From DASTBU01 sp035711845 (GTDB taxonomy: Bacteria > Acidobacteriota > Vicinamibacteria > Vicinamibacterales > 2-12-FULL-66-21), in contig DASTBU010000118.1 of assembly GCA_035711845.1 (NCBI GenBank), positions 1 through 11,877 on the forward strand: 11,877 nucleotides of DNA, given 5' to 3'. The notes under the pieces are model-generated. The model had not been told where the DNA came from. It worked only from the letters and a program-made list of their open reading frames with translations, and made no database searches. Shown piece after piece: positions 1-7,200 of this stretch (position 1 is its first letter; the number at the start of each line of letters is the position of its first letter). A program made the translations under genes and the position numbers.

Positions 1-711
1 GCCGAGGACACGGCGTTCCTCGACGCCATGCGGCGGGCGAACATCAAGGGTGCGCTTGTCGGCATCGAGGCTGTCACACCTGAAGGCCTCAAGGACGTGT
101 ACAAACGGTTCAACGACGTCGGCGAGGCGTTGATCGCGCGCCTGCGCACGTTCCGCAGGCATGGCGTGCACGTCCTTGGCTCATTCATCTTCGGACTCCC
201 GAGCGACCGCCCGTCCACGTTCCAGGCGACCGTCGACGTCGCGAATCGGGCCGAGCTCACCTTCGCGCAGTTCGTCATGTTGACGCCGTATCCCGGTACT
301 GTGGACTTCGAGGCCTGGGAGAAGCGTCTCGGGCCCGACGCCGCGCACGTCGGCGGGGTACCGATCACGCGCCATTGGCTAATCCCGCAGCACCAACGTC
401 CCAAGGTGTATGCCCCGCACCCGGTGATGTCGGCCGAGGAGATCCGTGCGAGGACTCAGGCCGTGTGGGATGAGTTCTACAGCCTGCGGCGGATCTGGAT
501 GCGCTCCCGATGCACGCCGACACTCCGAGCGCGGTTGGCCTTCGTGTTGATTTCGAAGCTGTACCGGCAGATGTACGCGAATACAGGGATCGCCACGGAC
601 AGCGCACGCGTGAATCGCGCAAATCGGTGGGCGCGCCTGATCGCCAGGCCGTGTCGCCGCTTGTTTGTCGCGCGCCCGTTACCGACGCTCACGAGAACCT
701 CAGATGCGTGA
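1..711 (+). CDS. B12-binding-domain radical SAM protein, C-terminal part (5' end outside window)
   Basis: The frame is open from base 1, so the gene begins upstream; the ATG at 28 is internal. What is present is the end of the radical SAM barrel (GIEAVTPEGLKDVYKRFN, then GSFIFGLPSDRPSTF and FAQFVMLTPYPGTVDF) followed by a C-terminal helical extension rich in Arg, Trp and Tyr (FVLISKLYRQMYANTGI). This arrangement resembles B12-dependent radical SAM enzymes such as the hopanoid C-2 methylase HpnP and BchE-like proteins. The cobalamin-binding domain and the CxxxCxxC cluster motif would lie upstream and cannot be checked. The substrate is unknown; HpnP-type enzymes methylate lipids, but I would not transfer that function. 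It ends with TGA at 709-711, and the next gene starts 45 bases later on the same strand, so co-transcription is possible. Family assignment is fairly sure, function is not. Confidence 0.85.
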   Translation, partial: AEDTAFLDAMRRANIKGALVGIEAVTPEGLKDVYKRFNDVGEALIARLRTFRRHGVHVLGSFIFGLPSDRPSTFQATVDVANRAELTFAQFVMLTPYPGTVDFEAWEKRLGPDAAHVGGVPITRHWLIPQHQRPKVYAPHPVMSAEEIRARTQAVWDEFYSLRRIWMRSRCTPTLRARLAFVLISKLYRQMYANTGIATDSARVNRANRWARLIARPCRRLFVARPLPTLTRTSDA

Positions 712-756
712 CCAGCCTGTTCCGACGGCGGCTCCTCGCTGATGGCGAGGGACATG

Positions 757-1833
757 ATGTTGCACGAGTTCATCAACCTGAACCGAGACGCGATCATTTC
801 TGGTACGAGGGATCGGGTTCGCAGGCGCCCGTGGCCCTCTGTCGCACCCGGCGAGCTGGAGCACGGCGTGCCGCTGTTCCTGACGCAGCTGTCAGAGACG
901 CTCCGCTTGGAGGCCACGAAGGCGCCCTTTCCCCCGGACGCTATCGGTGCAGCTGCCGCGCGCCACGGAGGGGACCTGGTCCGGCTAGGCTTTACGGTGT
1001 CCCAGGTCGTCCATGACTATGGCGACATCTGCCAAACGATCACGGCGCTTGCGGTGGAGCAAAGAGCCCAGATCTCGGTGGAAGAATTCCACACCCTCAA
1101 CCGATGTCTCGATACCGCGATCGCGGAGGCTGTCACCGAACATGCTCGTGTGACAGCAGCGGCACGATCGGCCGAGGAGACTGAACGCCTGGGGAACGCG
1201 GCGCACGAACTTCGCGACACCCTGAACGCCGCTATTCTCGCGTTCCATGCACTGAAGCGAGGCGCCGTCGCTATCAACGGCAGCACTGGAGCGGTCCTCG
1301 GCCGTAGCTTGATGAGCCTTCGCGAAGTGATCGACCGCACGCTGTCCCAAGTGCGCCTCGAAGCTGGGAAACAGACACCTGTGCGGCTGCCCGTGGTCGC
1401 CTTCATCGACGACATCGCCGCGACGGGGGCTGCTGCCCAGATGAGGACTGCATGGGGGCGCCGTCACCAGCGACGACATGGACGTCGTGCAGCGCGTGAT
1501 CACGAGGAAGCGATTGCTTGCAGGGCTCGCCACCGATGGCGCGCGCCTACTGCCCTTCTTTATTGCCGAAGAAGGGATCACCGCCGCTGCGGACGTACAT
1601 CATCAGCATCGTCGGCGGTACGCGAACGATCGAGGAGCGCGGCGACCGTGATCCGTCCGGTGCGCGAGCCGGCTTGGCTGCCACGCGGCTTTATCCCGCC
1701 GCTGGTTACGATTGTGTCGGCGACGTCCTCGACCGCAGTGATGATGGTGCGGTCTCTCGGAACGACGGACGTTCACCCGCGGCTCTCTGGTGACGACGTG
1801 TTTTACTGGCGCAGCGACACATCTTTGGATTGA
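757..1833 (+). CDS. Sensor histidine kinase, truncated: lacks the ATPase domain
   Basis: ATG 757 is chosen over 742 and 754 because GCGAGGG (745-751) sits 5 bases before it and the protein then begins MLHEF, as I remember for relatives. Residues about 1-140 form an RsbRD-like alpha-helical sensor region (GFTVSQVVHDYGD around residues 78-89). Residues about 145-215 form a HisKA-like helical hairpin with the expected phosphoacceptor in AAHELRDTLN (His about 150; relatives usually have HELRN). Resemblance to kinases stops near residue 228 (about 1440). The N, G1 and G2 boxes of the HATPase domain never appear. The rest of the frame is Arg-rich low-quality sequence (HQRRHGRRAARDHEE), while a better-looking frame opens elsewhere. 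The protein as written cannot bind ATP, so it is either a decayed gene or a sensor/phosphotransfer remnant. A terminator follows the stop. Confidence 0.6.
   Translation: MLHEFINLNRDAIISGTRDRVRRRPWPSVAPGELEHGVPLFLTQLSETLRLEATKAPFPPDAIGAAAARHGGDLVRLGFTVSQVVHDYGDICQTITALAVEQRAQISVEEFHTLNRCLDTAIAEAVTEHARVTAAARSAEETERLGNAAHELRDTLNAAILAFHALKRGAVAINGSTGAVLGRSLMSLREVIDRTLSQVRLEAGKQTPVRLPVVAFIDDIAATGAAAQMRTAWGRRHQRRHGRRAARDHEEAIACRARHRWRAPTALLYCRRRDHRRCGRTSSASSAVRERSRSAATVIRPVREPAWLPRGFIPPLVTIVSATSSTAVMMVRSLGTTDVHPRLSGDDVFYWRSDTSLD
1445..1651 (+). pseudogene. Unrecognised coding-like fragment in a second frame
   Basis: Right after a TGA at 1442-1444, this frame reads about 68 residues. The first 45 look like ordinary protein (TSDDMDVVQRVITRKRLL, then DGARLLPFFIAEEGITAA), with mostly G or C in the third codon position. 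The kinase frame over the same bases is Arg-rich and poor. It ends in RRRYANDRGARRP and a TGA at 1649. There is no convincing start codon or ribosome binding site. I do not recognise the family. It may be the remnant of another gene joined to the broken kinase by a deletion, or chance. Confidence 0.3.
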
Positions 1834-1845
1834 CGGTTCGCGCCG

Positions 1846-1862
1846 ACGCCCCAGGGCGTTTT
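1846..1862 (+). terminator. Rho-independent terminator after the truncated kinase
   Basis: ACGCC (1846-1850) pairs with GGCGT (1855-1859) around a CCAG loop, and a TTTT run covers 1859-1862. It lies 13 bases after the stop of the 757-1833 frame. The U-tract serves only plus-strand transcripts. Its 3' end touches the stop codon of the converging minus-strand gene at 1861. Confidence 0.6.
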
Positions 1863-2253
1863 AGACCCGTGCGGCAAATACCATGTCGCGAATGTGTCGG
1901 ACGATGTTGTTGTGTGCCGTGTCACCGAATCGACGATTATGAACGAACCCACCGGGCACATGGCCCGGTCCTGCCCATCCAGTGACGGTCTTCGTCGCGT
2001 GCCGATGCGTCACGTTGCAATGAAGGTGTCCATCACCAGCGATCTCGAAAAACACCACCTCGCAGTTGTTCGCCACGTTCGAGTCGACCTCGAAGCGGCC
2101 GATGGCCCACTCCAGTTTCTCAACATTCGCTGTCCACGAGTCACTGAGAAGCTGGTGTCTTGCCGAGATCCGCGTCGCCCCTTCACGGCGGCCATTGTGA
2201 GATGAGGTCACACGCCCGGAGGAGCGGTTTCCGACACGCGACTGTGGAAGCAT
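1861..2253 (-). CDS. Hypothetical His-rich protein downstream of groEL (130 aa)
   Basis: The ATG at 2253 is preceded by a strong ribosome binding site, AAAGGAG six bases upstream (complement of 2260-2266), which argues that this is a real gene. The N-terminal 35 residues are basic and Ser/Arg-rich (RVGNRSSGRVTSSHNGRR) and look disordered. The C-terminal 85 residues look folded: EVVFFEIAGDGHLHCNVTHR, then GWAGPGHVPGGF and IVRHIRDMVFAARV. About eleven histidines and one cysteine in this part, with the GHLHC and THRH clusters, could bind a metal, but that is inference. I do not recognise the family. It lies 64 bases beyond the groEL stop in the same direction with no visible terminator between, so read-through from groESL is likely. 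Confidence 0.65.
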   Translation of the reverse strand: MLPQSRVGNRSSGRVTSSHNGRREGATRISARHQLLSDSWTANVEKLEWAIGRFEVDSNVANNCEVVFFEIAGDGHLHCNVTHRHATKTVTGWAGPGHVPGGFVHNRRFGDTAHNNIVRHIRDMVFAARV

Positions 2254-2317
2254 CGGTTACTCCTTTAGGTCCTTCTTCAGCGCCTTTCCTGACTGTTACC
2301 GACCCCGTGGCAGCCTG

Positions 2318-3940
<1,623 letters not shown>

Positions 3941-3958
3941 GAGTTGGTCTCGTTGTCC

Positions 3959-4252
3959 TCAGCCTGTTTCGACGACCGCCAGCACTTCGTCCTCCCGCAT
4001 GATGAGGAACTCCTCACCATCGAGCTTGATCTCCTGGCTCGTATACTTGCCGAAGAGGATCACGTCGCCCGCCTTGACATCGAGAGGGATGCGAGTGCCA
4101 CCCTCTCTCACGGTTCCGCTGCCGGCGGCGATCACGGTGCCTCGTTGCGGCTTCTCTTTCGCGGTGTCCGGGATGATGATTCCGCCGCTGTTCTGCTCGC
4201 CCTCTTCGTGACGGCGAACGATGATTCGATCGTGGAGCGGTCTAACATCCAT
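3959..4252 (-). CDS. groES: Co-chaperonin GroES (Hsp10), 97 aa
   Basis: GroES is the heptameric lid of the GroEL chamber. The whole family pattern is present: VRPLHDRIIVRR at the N-terminus, the mobile loop around NSGGIIIPDTAKEKPQ that docks on GroEL, then the barrel motifs GTVIAAGSG, VKAGDVILFGKYTSQEI and DGEEFLIMREDEVLAV at the C-terminus. Length is normal. GAGGTGA lies a few bases before the ATG at 4252, a good ribosome binding site. It precedes groEL in the usual groES-groEL order. No CIRCE repeat (TTAGCACTC-N9-GAGTGCTAA) is visible in the 103 bases upstream, so HrcA control of the usual kind is not supported. Confidence 0.97.
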   Translation of the reverse strand: MDVRPLHDRIIVRRHEEGEQNSGGIIIPDTAKEKPQRGTVIAAGSGTVREGGTRIPLDVKAGDVILFGKYTSQEIKLDGEEFLIMREDEVLAVVETG

Positions 4253-4355
4253 TAGGTCACCTCAAAACGTCTGACGAACGGTGTTCCCGTCGGCCTCGGC
4301 CGGCGTGGCGGACGCGCGATCGGGCGGACCCGCGCGAGTTGCCTTCCTCGACGCG

Positions 4356-4595
4356 TCAGAGCAGCCCCCCGATCCACAACAGCAATCGCACACAAAGCGC
4401 GATCGGTATACCGATGGCCAAGATCACGAACGGGATGCAGAGAACGATGGCTACCGCCCCAAGCAGGTCTCCGACAACAACTGCGGCACGCCGGACCGGG
4501 CCGGGGACACTGAGCGCGCGCGCCTCGTCGAACGTTGTCGCGAGGGTTGTCCTTGTAAGCGTCGCGTCTCCGAGCTGTCCCGTGGCGAGCGTCAC
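4356..4595 (-). CDS. Small membrane protein (79 aa), coupled to the zinc-ribbon gene
   Basis: The frame starts with GTG at 4595, whose GTGA overlaps the TGA of the preceding gene (4592-4594). This arrangement is typical of translational coupling and explains why no separate ribosome binding site is visible. Residues 1-34 are soluble and Thr/Ala-rich (TLATGQLGDATLTRTTLATT). Residues about 37-79 are almost wholly hydrophobic, with stretches VVVGDLLGAVAIVLCIPFVI and IPIALCVRLLLWIGGLL, giving either a tight two-helix hairpin or one long re-entrant segment ending at the C-terminus. I do not recognise a family. It lies 103 bases before groES in the same direction. Function unknown; the constant pairing to test is with the zinc-ribbon protein. 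Confidence 0.65.
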   Translation of the reverse strand: MTLATGQLGDATLTRTTLATTFDEARALSVPGPVRRAAVVVGDLLGAVAIVLCIPFVILAIGIPIALCVRLLLWIGGLL

Positions 4596-4903
4596 GGTCC
4601 GCCGCCCGGCCGTTCGATCGGCAACGAGCCAACCAGTGCACCCTCGGGACTGTCATCCGTGCCCCGCCTGCCTACGCGATCGGGATCGACGGTCCACGCG
4701 GTATACGCCGCGACTGTCGCCAGTCGCCTGGCGTCCCAGTGCTGTCCGCACCTGACGCACCGCCAGTCGCCGCCGGCCTCGAGCGCGCTCAGCGACAGCG
4801 TCGCGGAGGTGTGACACATCGGACATGTCGCAAATCTGAGGATGTCCTGACCATCGTCGAGCAACACTGCTGTTTCGTGTGTTGGTGAAAAGCTAGAAGC
4901 CAT
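4592..4903 (-). CDS. Zinc-ribbon protein (103 aa)
   Basis: I start at ATG 4903 (MASSFSPTHETAVLL) rather than further upstream because GGAG lies about 10 bases before it. Residues about 29-58 form a zinc ribbon: ATCPMCHTSA, eighteen residues, then WRCVRCGQHWD. Two CxxC knuckles with this spacing resemble the MJ0042/zinc-ribbon type that binds one structural zinc. After it come a short helical segment (ARRLATVAAYTAW) and a Gly/Pro-rich acidic tail. No catalytic domain or DNA-binding helix is visible. The gene overlaps the next small membrane-protein gene by four bases, so the two are probably made together and might interact. The function is unknown to me. Confidence 0.75.
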   Translation of the reverse strand: MASSFSPTHETAVLLDDGQDILRFATCPMCHTSATLSLSALEAGGDWRCVRCGQHWDARRLATVAAYTAWTVDPDRVGRRGTDDSPEGALVGSLPIERPGGGP

Positions 4904-4965
4904 AGGGTCGATTCTCCAGAACGCCAGTGACGGAAAGTGAAGCCCGGTCACCGCGGCCGATTCCG

Positions 4966-5649
4966 TCAAGGACGAAACGCGGCTTTGTTGGCGATGCGCG
5001 TCTTGTCACGAGCGGCGTTGGCGTCGCCAGCCTCCTTCTTGCGCTGTGCGGCTTCGCGACGCGGTGCTTCGATCGCATCCAACCTGACGGCCTCACGAAC
5101 CGCGGTCCGGGCACGCGCGCTCAACGATTTCGACACCAGAATCAGCTGACATTCAGGCGTGTACGACCCACGAATGAGCGTGAGCAACGAGTCGGCATTC
5201 TCCCACCGCGCGACGACGATGCCATCGGGGAACCCCTCGACCGGTGGGCTCGTCCGGGTTCTCGCGGACGCGGGCATGGGCGCGCCGTACACCGTCGAAA
5301 GTGCTTCGACGAGGTCACTGTTCGTCAGGCCCTCCGTGCGGTCGCGATCGTAGTTGACGGTCACCTGATACAACGCGTCGTTGTAGAACGTGAATGTGAT
5401 CTCTCGCACCGGATCGGCCTGCGTATTTCGGGAATCGACGTACGGCGCACGCCATTCCAGCTCCTGAATGGTCGCAGGCCGCTCGTGCAGCGTTTTTGCG
5501 TCGGCGGCGCGCGCGCCACTCGCCGCTACGACTGAATCGAGGCTGCTTTCGAGAACGTAGGCTCGATACCGAGACATATCCTGCGCGAAGGCCAGCTGGC
5601 CGCCGAGGATGAGGCCAACAGCGATGACGAGGAGACGCGTACTATTCAT
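4966..5649 (-). CDS. Secreted/periplasmic protein of unknown function (227 aa)
   Basis: ATG 5649 is chosen because AGGAG sits seven bases upstream (complement of 5657-5661) and the protein then opens with a clean signal peptide: basic MNSTR, hydrophobic LLVIAVGLILGGQLAFA, and probable cleavage after AFA before QDMSRYR. The longer frame from 5721 would bury this signal. The mature part begins with a helical stretch (YVLESSLDSVVAASG), then REITFTFYNDALYQVTVNYD and LVEALSTVYG, which read as alternating strands and helices. The last 50 residues are a charged Ala/Arg/Lys-rich helix. No cysteine follows the signal, so it is not a lipoprotein. I know similar proteins from acidobacterial genomes only as hypothetical. 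A palindromic operator candidate lies 58 bases upstream of the start. Confidence 0.75.
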   Translation of the reverse strand: MNSTRLLVIAVGLILGGQLAFAQDMSRYRAYVLESSLDSVVAASGARAADAKTLHERPATIQELEWRAPYVDSRNTQADPVREITFTFYNDALYQVTVNYDRDRTEGLTNSDLVEALSTVYGAPMPASARTRTSPPVEGFPDGIVVARWENADSLLTLIRGSYTPECQLILVSKSLSARARTAVREAVRLDAIEAPRREAAQRKKEAGDANAARDKTRIANKAAFRP

Positions 5650-5706
5650 GCCCAGACTCCTGACGTTTGCCGCACCTAGAGCGTGACACGCTGGCTGATG
5701 CCTGTC

Positions 5707-5722
5707 TGTGCCGCAATGCACA
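5707..5722. promoter_or_regulatory. CRP-like operator candidate, site 1 (TGTGC-N6-GCACA)
   Basis: Perfect 5-base arms around CGCAAT. It lies in the 250-base gap between the minus-strand genes starting at 5649 and ending at 5900. The minus-strand hexamer CACGCT (5685-5680) begins 29.5 bp from the site centre, where a class II -10 box would lie; the implied transcript start near 5673 leaves a leader of about 24 bases that contains AGGAG. The -10 match is weak, keeping only A2 and T6. Confidence 0.55.
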
Positions 5723-5899
5723 CCAGCGATCAGCAGGCAGCGGGCGCGGGCAATGGTTGTATCTTTCGCGTGAGGAACTTCAACGTGGAGTCCGTTGGGA
5801 TATGTGTGCGTCGCCGTACCGCGAGCACGCAGCCCGCTGGCGCGAGGGAGCGGTGACCGTCCGGGTCATGGACGATCCCGTGGCGGGACACCGTTACGC

Positions 5900-6265
5900 C
5901 TACGGTCGCGGCATCTGCCAGCCTCCGTCGTCGTCCATGCGAACCAGATCCAGCGCGTCGGCTGTGCTCCGATTCGACTCGTCGAGCGTGCACACGCCAG
6001 TCCCCGCTGCCAGTGTGATTGGCGCACTCGGCTGATCGCGGTGTCCGGATGGGAGGACGCGAACGAGTGCGCGGGACGTACGCAACCACGGAATCGCACC
6101 AGGCATCAAGAAGACGATCGCGGCGATCCCAACAGCCGCTATGGCGAATACTGTGGCGGGCGGCATCAGGAACAGCGTGGCCGTCGGCGGTGCTGTGAGG
6201 GCAACCGTGAAGAACGCAATGGCCCACAGTGGTATCGCCAGCCGACGTTGGAACACCAGCGCCAT
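5900..6265 (-). CDS. Two-helix membrane protein of unknown function (121 aa)
   Basis: An excellent ribosome binding site (AAGGAGG, complement of 6272-6278) lies six bases before ATG 6265 and fixes the start. Residues about 9-30 (IPLWAIAFFTVALTAPPTATLF) and 33-56 (MPPATVFAIAAVGIAAIVFL) form two transmembrane helices separated by a short Pro-containing turn. The remaining 60 residues are a soluble tail with no recognisable fold. The last 35 are Asp-rich (LDESNRSTADALDLVRMDDD). It starts 47 bases after the 48-residue microprotein gene on the same strand, so the two likely share the promoter near 6490. I do not recognise the family. The gap of 250 bases to the next gene at 5649 holds operator site 1 and otherwise nothing I can identify. 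Confidence 0.65.
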   Translation of the reverse strand: MALVFQRRLAIPLWAIAFFTVALTAPPTATLFLMPPATVFAIAAVGIAAIVFLMPGAIPWLRTSRALVRVLPSGHRDQPSAPITLAAGTGVCTLDESNRSTADALDLVRMDDDGGWQMPRP

Positions 6266-6312
6266 CTCGTACCTCCTTGGAGTAATCCTCGACCAGAGCC
6301 CGACTGGAACTC

Positions 6313-6459
6313 CTACAGTGAGTGCGACGCGCGATGTTCAGCGAGCCATTGCTCGCTCATCCAGCCGAGATTGGCGGAGTTCACGCCACCCGGCACCCAC
6401 ATCCGGGGAATGATGCCGACCGCGATCAACACGATGCCGACGCCGACGAGGAAGAGCAT
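6313..6459 (-). CDS. 48-residue membrane microprotein
   Basis: This short frame runs from ATG 6459 to TAG 6315-6313. It reads as one hydrophobic helix, MLFLVGVGIVLIAVGIIP, followed by a compact tail, WVPGGVNSANLGWMSEQWLA and a charged end. Codon third positions are mostly G or C, the tail is aromatic and Gly-rich rather than Arg-rich, and it fills an otherwise empty gap next to an operator, all of which favour a real gene. The PGGVNSANLGWMSEQWLAE tail looks like a conserved signature I associate with small acidobacterial proteins, from memory only. No ribosome binding site is evident. A TTG at 6474 would add five residues. It probably leads a two-gene unit with the 5900-6265 membrane protein. 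Confidence 0.65.
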   Translation of the reverse strand: MLFLVGVGIVLIAVGIIPRMWVPGGVNSANLGWMSEQWLAEHRASHSL

Positions 6460-6518
6460 ATGATTGTGCCGCAATCGGGCGGCCTATAGCGATCCTGACA
6501 CGCGGCCAGCTGACTGTC

Positions 6519-6534
6519 TGTGCGCTTGTGCACA
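6519..6534. promoter_or_regulatory. CRP-like operator candidate, site 2 (TGTGC-N6-GCACA)
   Basis: Perfect 5-base arms around GCTTGT. It shares the ten bases CTGTCTGTGC (6514-6523) with site 1 (5702-5711). It lies in the divergent region between the minus-strand start at 6459 and the plus-strand start at 6596. On the minus strand the hexamer CAGGAT (6497-6492) starts 29.5 bp from the centre, which would start a transcript near 6485, 26 bases before ATG 6459. Confidence 0.6.
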
Positions 6535-6546
6535 ACGCATCGGGCC

Positions 6547-6562
6547 TGTGCATTCGGGAACA
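6547..6562. promoter_or_regulatory. CRP-like operator candidate, site 3 (one arm mismatch)
   Basis: TGTGC-ATTCGG-GAACA matches the other sites except for one base, and the extended arms CTGT and ACAG are intact. Its centre (6554.5) is 28 bp from that of site 2 and lies 41.5 bp upstream of 6596, the transcript start expected from the TACACT box. This is the classic class II activator position. Confidence 0.6.
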
Positions 6563-6583
6563 GCGCCATTTGAGGCCGGAGCC

Positions 6584-6589
6584 TACACT
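6584..6589 (+). promoter_or_regulatory. -10 box TACACT, probably driving a leaderless transcript
   Basis: TACACT matches four of six consensus -10 bases, including A2 and T6. Only six bases separate it from ATG 6596, so transcription should start at or next to the A of the ATG. No Shine-Dalgarno sequence precedes this gene and no good -35 box is found near 6561-6566, which fits an activator-dependent leaderless promoter. Confidence 0.5.
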
Positions 6590-6595
6590 TGAAAC

Positions 6596-6799
6596 ATGCA
6601 ACTTGTCTCAATCAAAACCATCATTGCAATGCTCTGGGTGTTGGCGGTGTTCGTCATAGGCATCGCAGGGAATTTGGACTCATTCTCGAGCTGGACCGTT
6701 GTGACCGGCGTTGCGGTCGTTCCGCCGCTCGTCATGGTGTGGCGGTGGAATGACCCTCGCCAGACCATGTCCGAGAGCATTCAGGAGGCACTTCGATGA
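6596..6799 (+). CDS. Small membrane protein (67 aa)
   Basis: It starts at ATG 6596 without a visible ribosome binding site; the -10 box six bases upstream suggests a leaderless message. Residues about 8-25 (TIIAMLWVLAVFVIGIAG) and 32-50 (SWTVVTGVAVVPPLVMVW) form two transmembrane helices joined by a short NLDSFSS loop. A cytoplasmic-looking amphipathic tail follows (RWNDPRQTMSESIQEALR). The DPRQTMSESIQEALR tail looks specific rather than random. I do not recognise a named family. The stop overlaps the next ATG (ATGA at 6796-6799), so the two small proteins are probably translated together and may form a pair. Operator sites 2 and 3 lie directly upstream. Confidence 0.75.
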   Translation: MQLVSIKTIIAMLWVLAVFVIGIAGNLDSFSSWTVVTGVAVVPPLVMVWRWNDPRQTMSESIQEALR

Positions 6800-6963
6800 C
6801 CACTCACACTGCGGTGATTCCCGACGTGGAAGCGGACATCCGGTGGCGCGATTGGCAGGCGCGAGGTGCCGCCAGTGATCGGCGAACGGCTGCGAGAATG
6901 CGCAAAATGATGCTGCTCATCGTGGCCGCCTTGGTGGTCTGGTTCGTCGTTCAACTGACATGA
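6796..6963 (+). CDS. 55-residue C-tail-anchored membrane protein
   Basis: The ATG at 6796 overlaps the stop of the 67-residue gene as ATGA, and AGGAGG lies eight bases upstream inside that gene, a strong sign of a real coupled gene. Residues 1-37 are charged and probably helical (PDVEADIRWRDWQARGAAS), with several Arg and Trp. Residues about 38-54 (MMLLIVAALVVWFVVQL) are a single transmembrane helix at the very C-terminus, so the protein looks tail-anchored with its N-terminus in the cytoplasm. No family recognised. The message may continue no further, as 237 bases without a gene follow before nfeD. Confidence 0.75.
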   Translation: MTTHTAVIPDVEADIRWRDWQARGAASDRRTAARMRKMMLLIVAALVVWFVVQLT

Positions 6964-7123
6964 GGAGTGAGCACCACCCGACCGGGCGTGTCCGCATAGC
7001 AGGACTGTCCGTGCCTCAGACTTGACGATCGCGCACGCGACGTTCCATTACTCGATCCTGTATCAGCACCTCCGGTATCACCACCCCAACACACGTAATC
7101 TAGTCCCACCAGGGCAACGGCCC

Positions 7124-7139
7124 TGTGCCGAACGGCACA
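7124..7139. promoter_or_regulatory. CRP-like operator candidate, site 4, upstream of nfeD
   Basis: TGTGC-CGAACG-GCACA, with arms extending to CTGTGCCG/CGGCACAG (8 bases each, 2-base centre, 7123-7140). A weak -10-like GAAGAT lies at 7162-7167, 30.5 bp from the centre. The implied start near 7173 gives a leader of about 27 bases before ATG 7201. I see nothing else in 6964-7200. Confidence 0.6.
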
Positions 7140-7200
7140 GACACGACCGGGCTCACAGGGGGAAGATGGTTGCGCGCCGAGACGTAGCCGGCGTGCATCT

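Noticed and set aside
510..1016. A 168-codon plus frame bridging the radical SAM and kinase genes
   Set aside because: It overlaps both genes in another frame, is Arg-rich, and has no start signal.
4253..4355. CIRCE or sigma-32-type control of groESL
   Set aside because: No inverted repeat resembling CIRCE and no recognisable heat-shock promoter could be found in these bases.
5649..5721. Longer start of the secreted protein at 5721
   Set aside because: It would bury the signal peptide and run over operator site 1; AGGAG supports ATG 5649.
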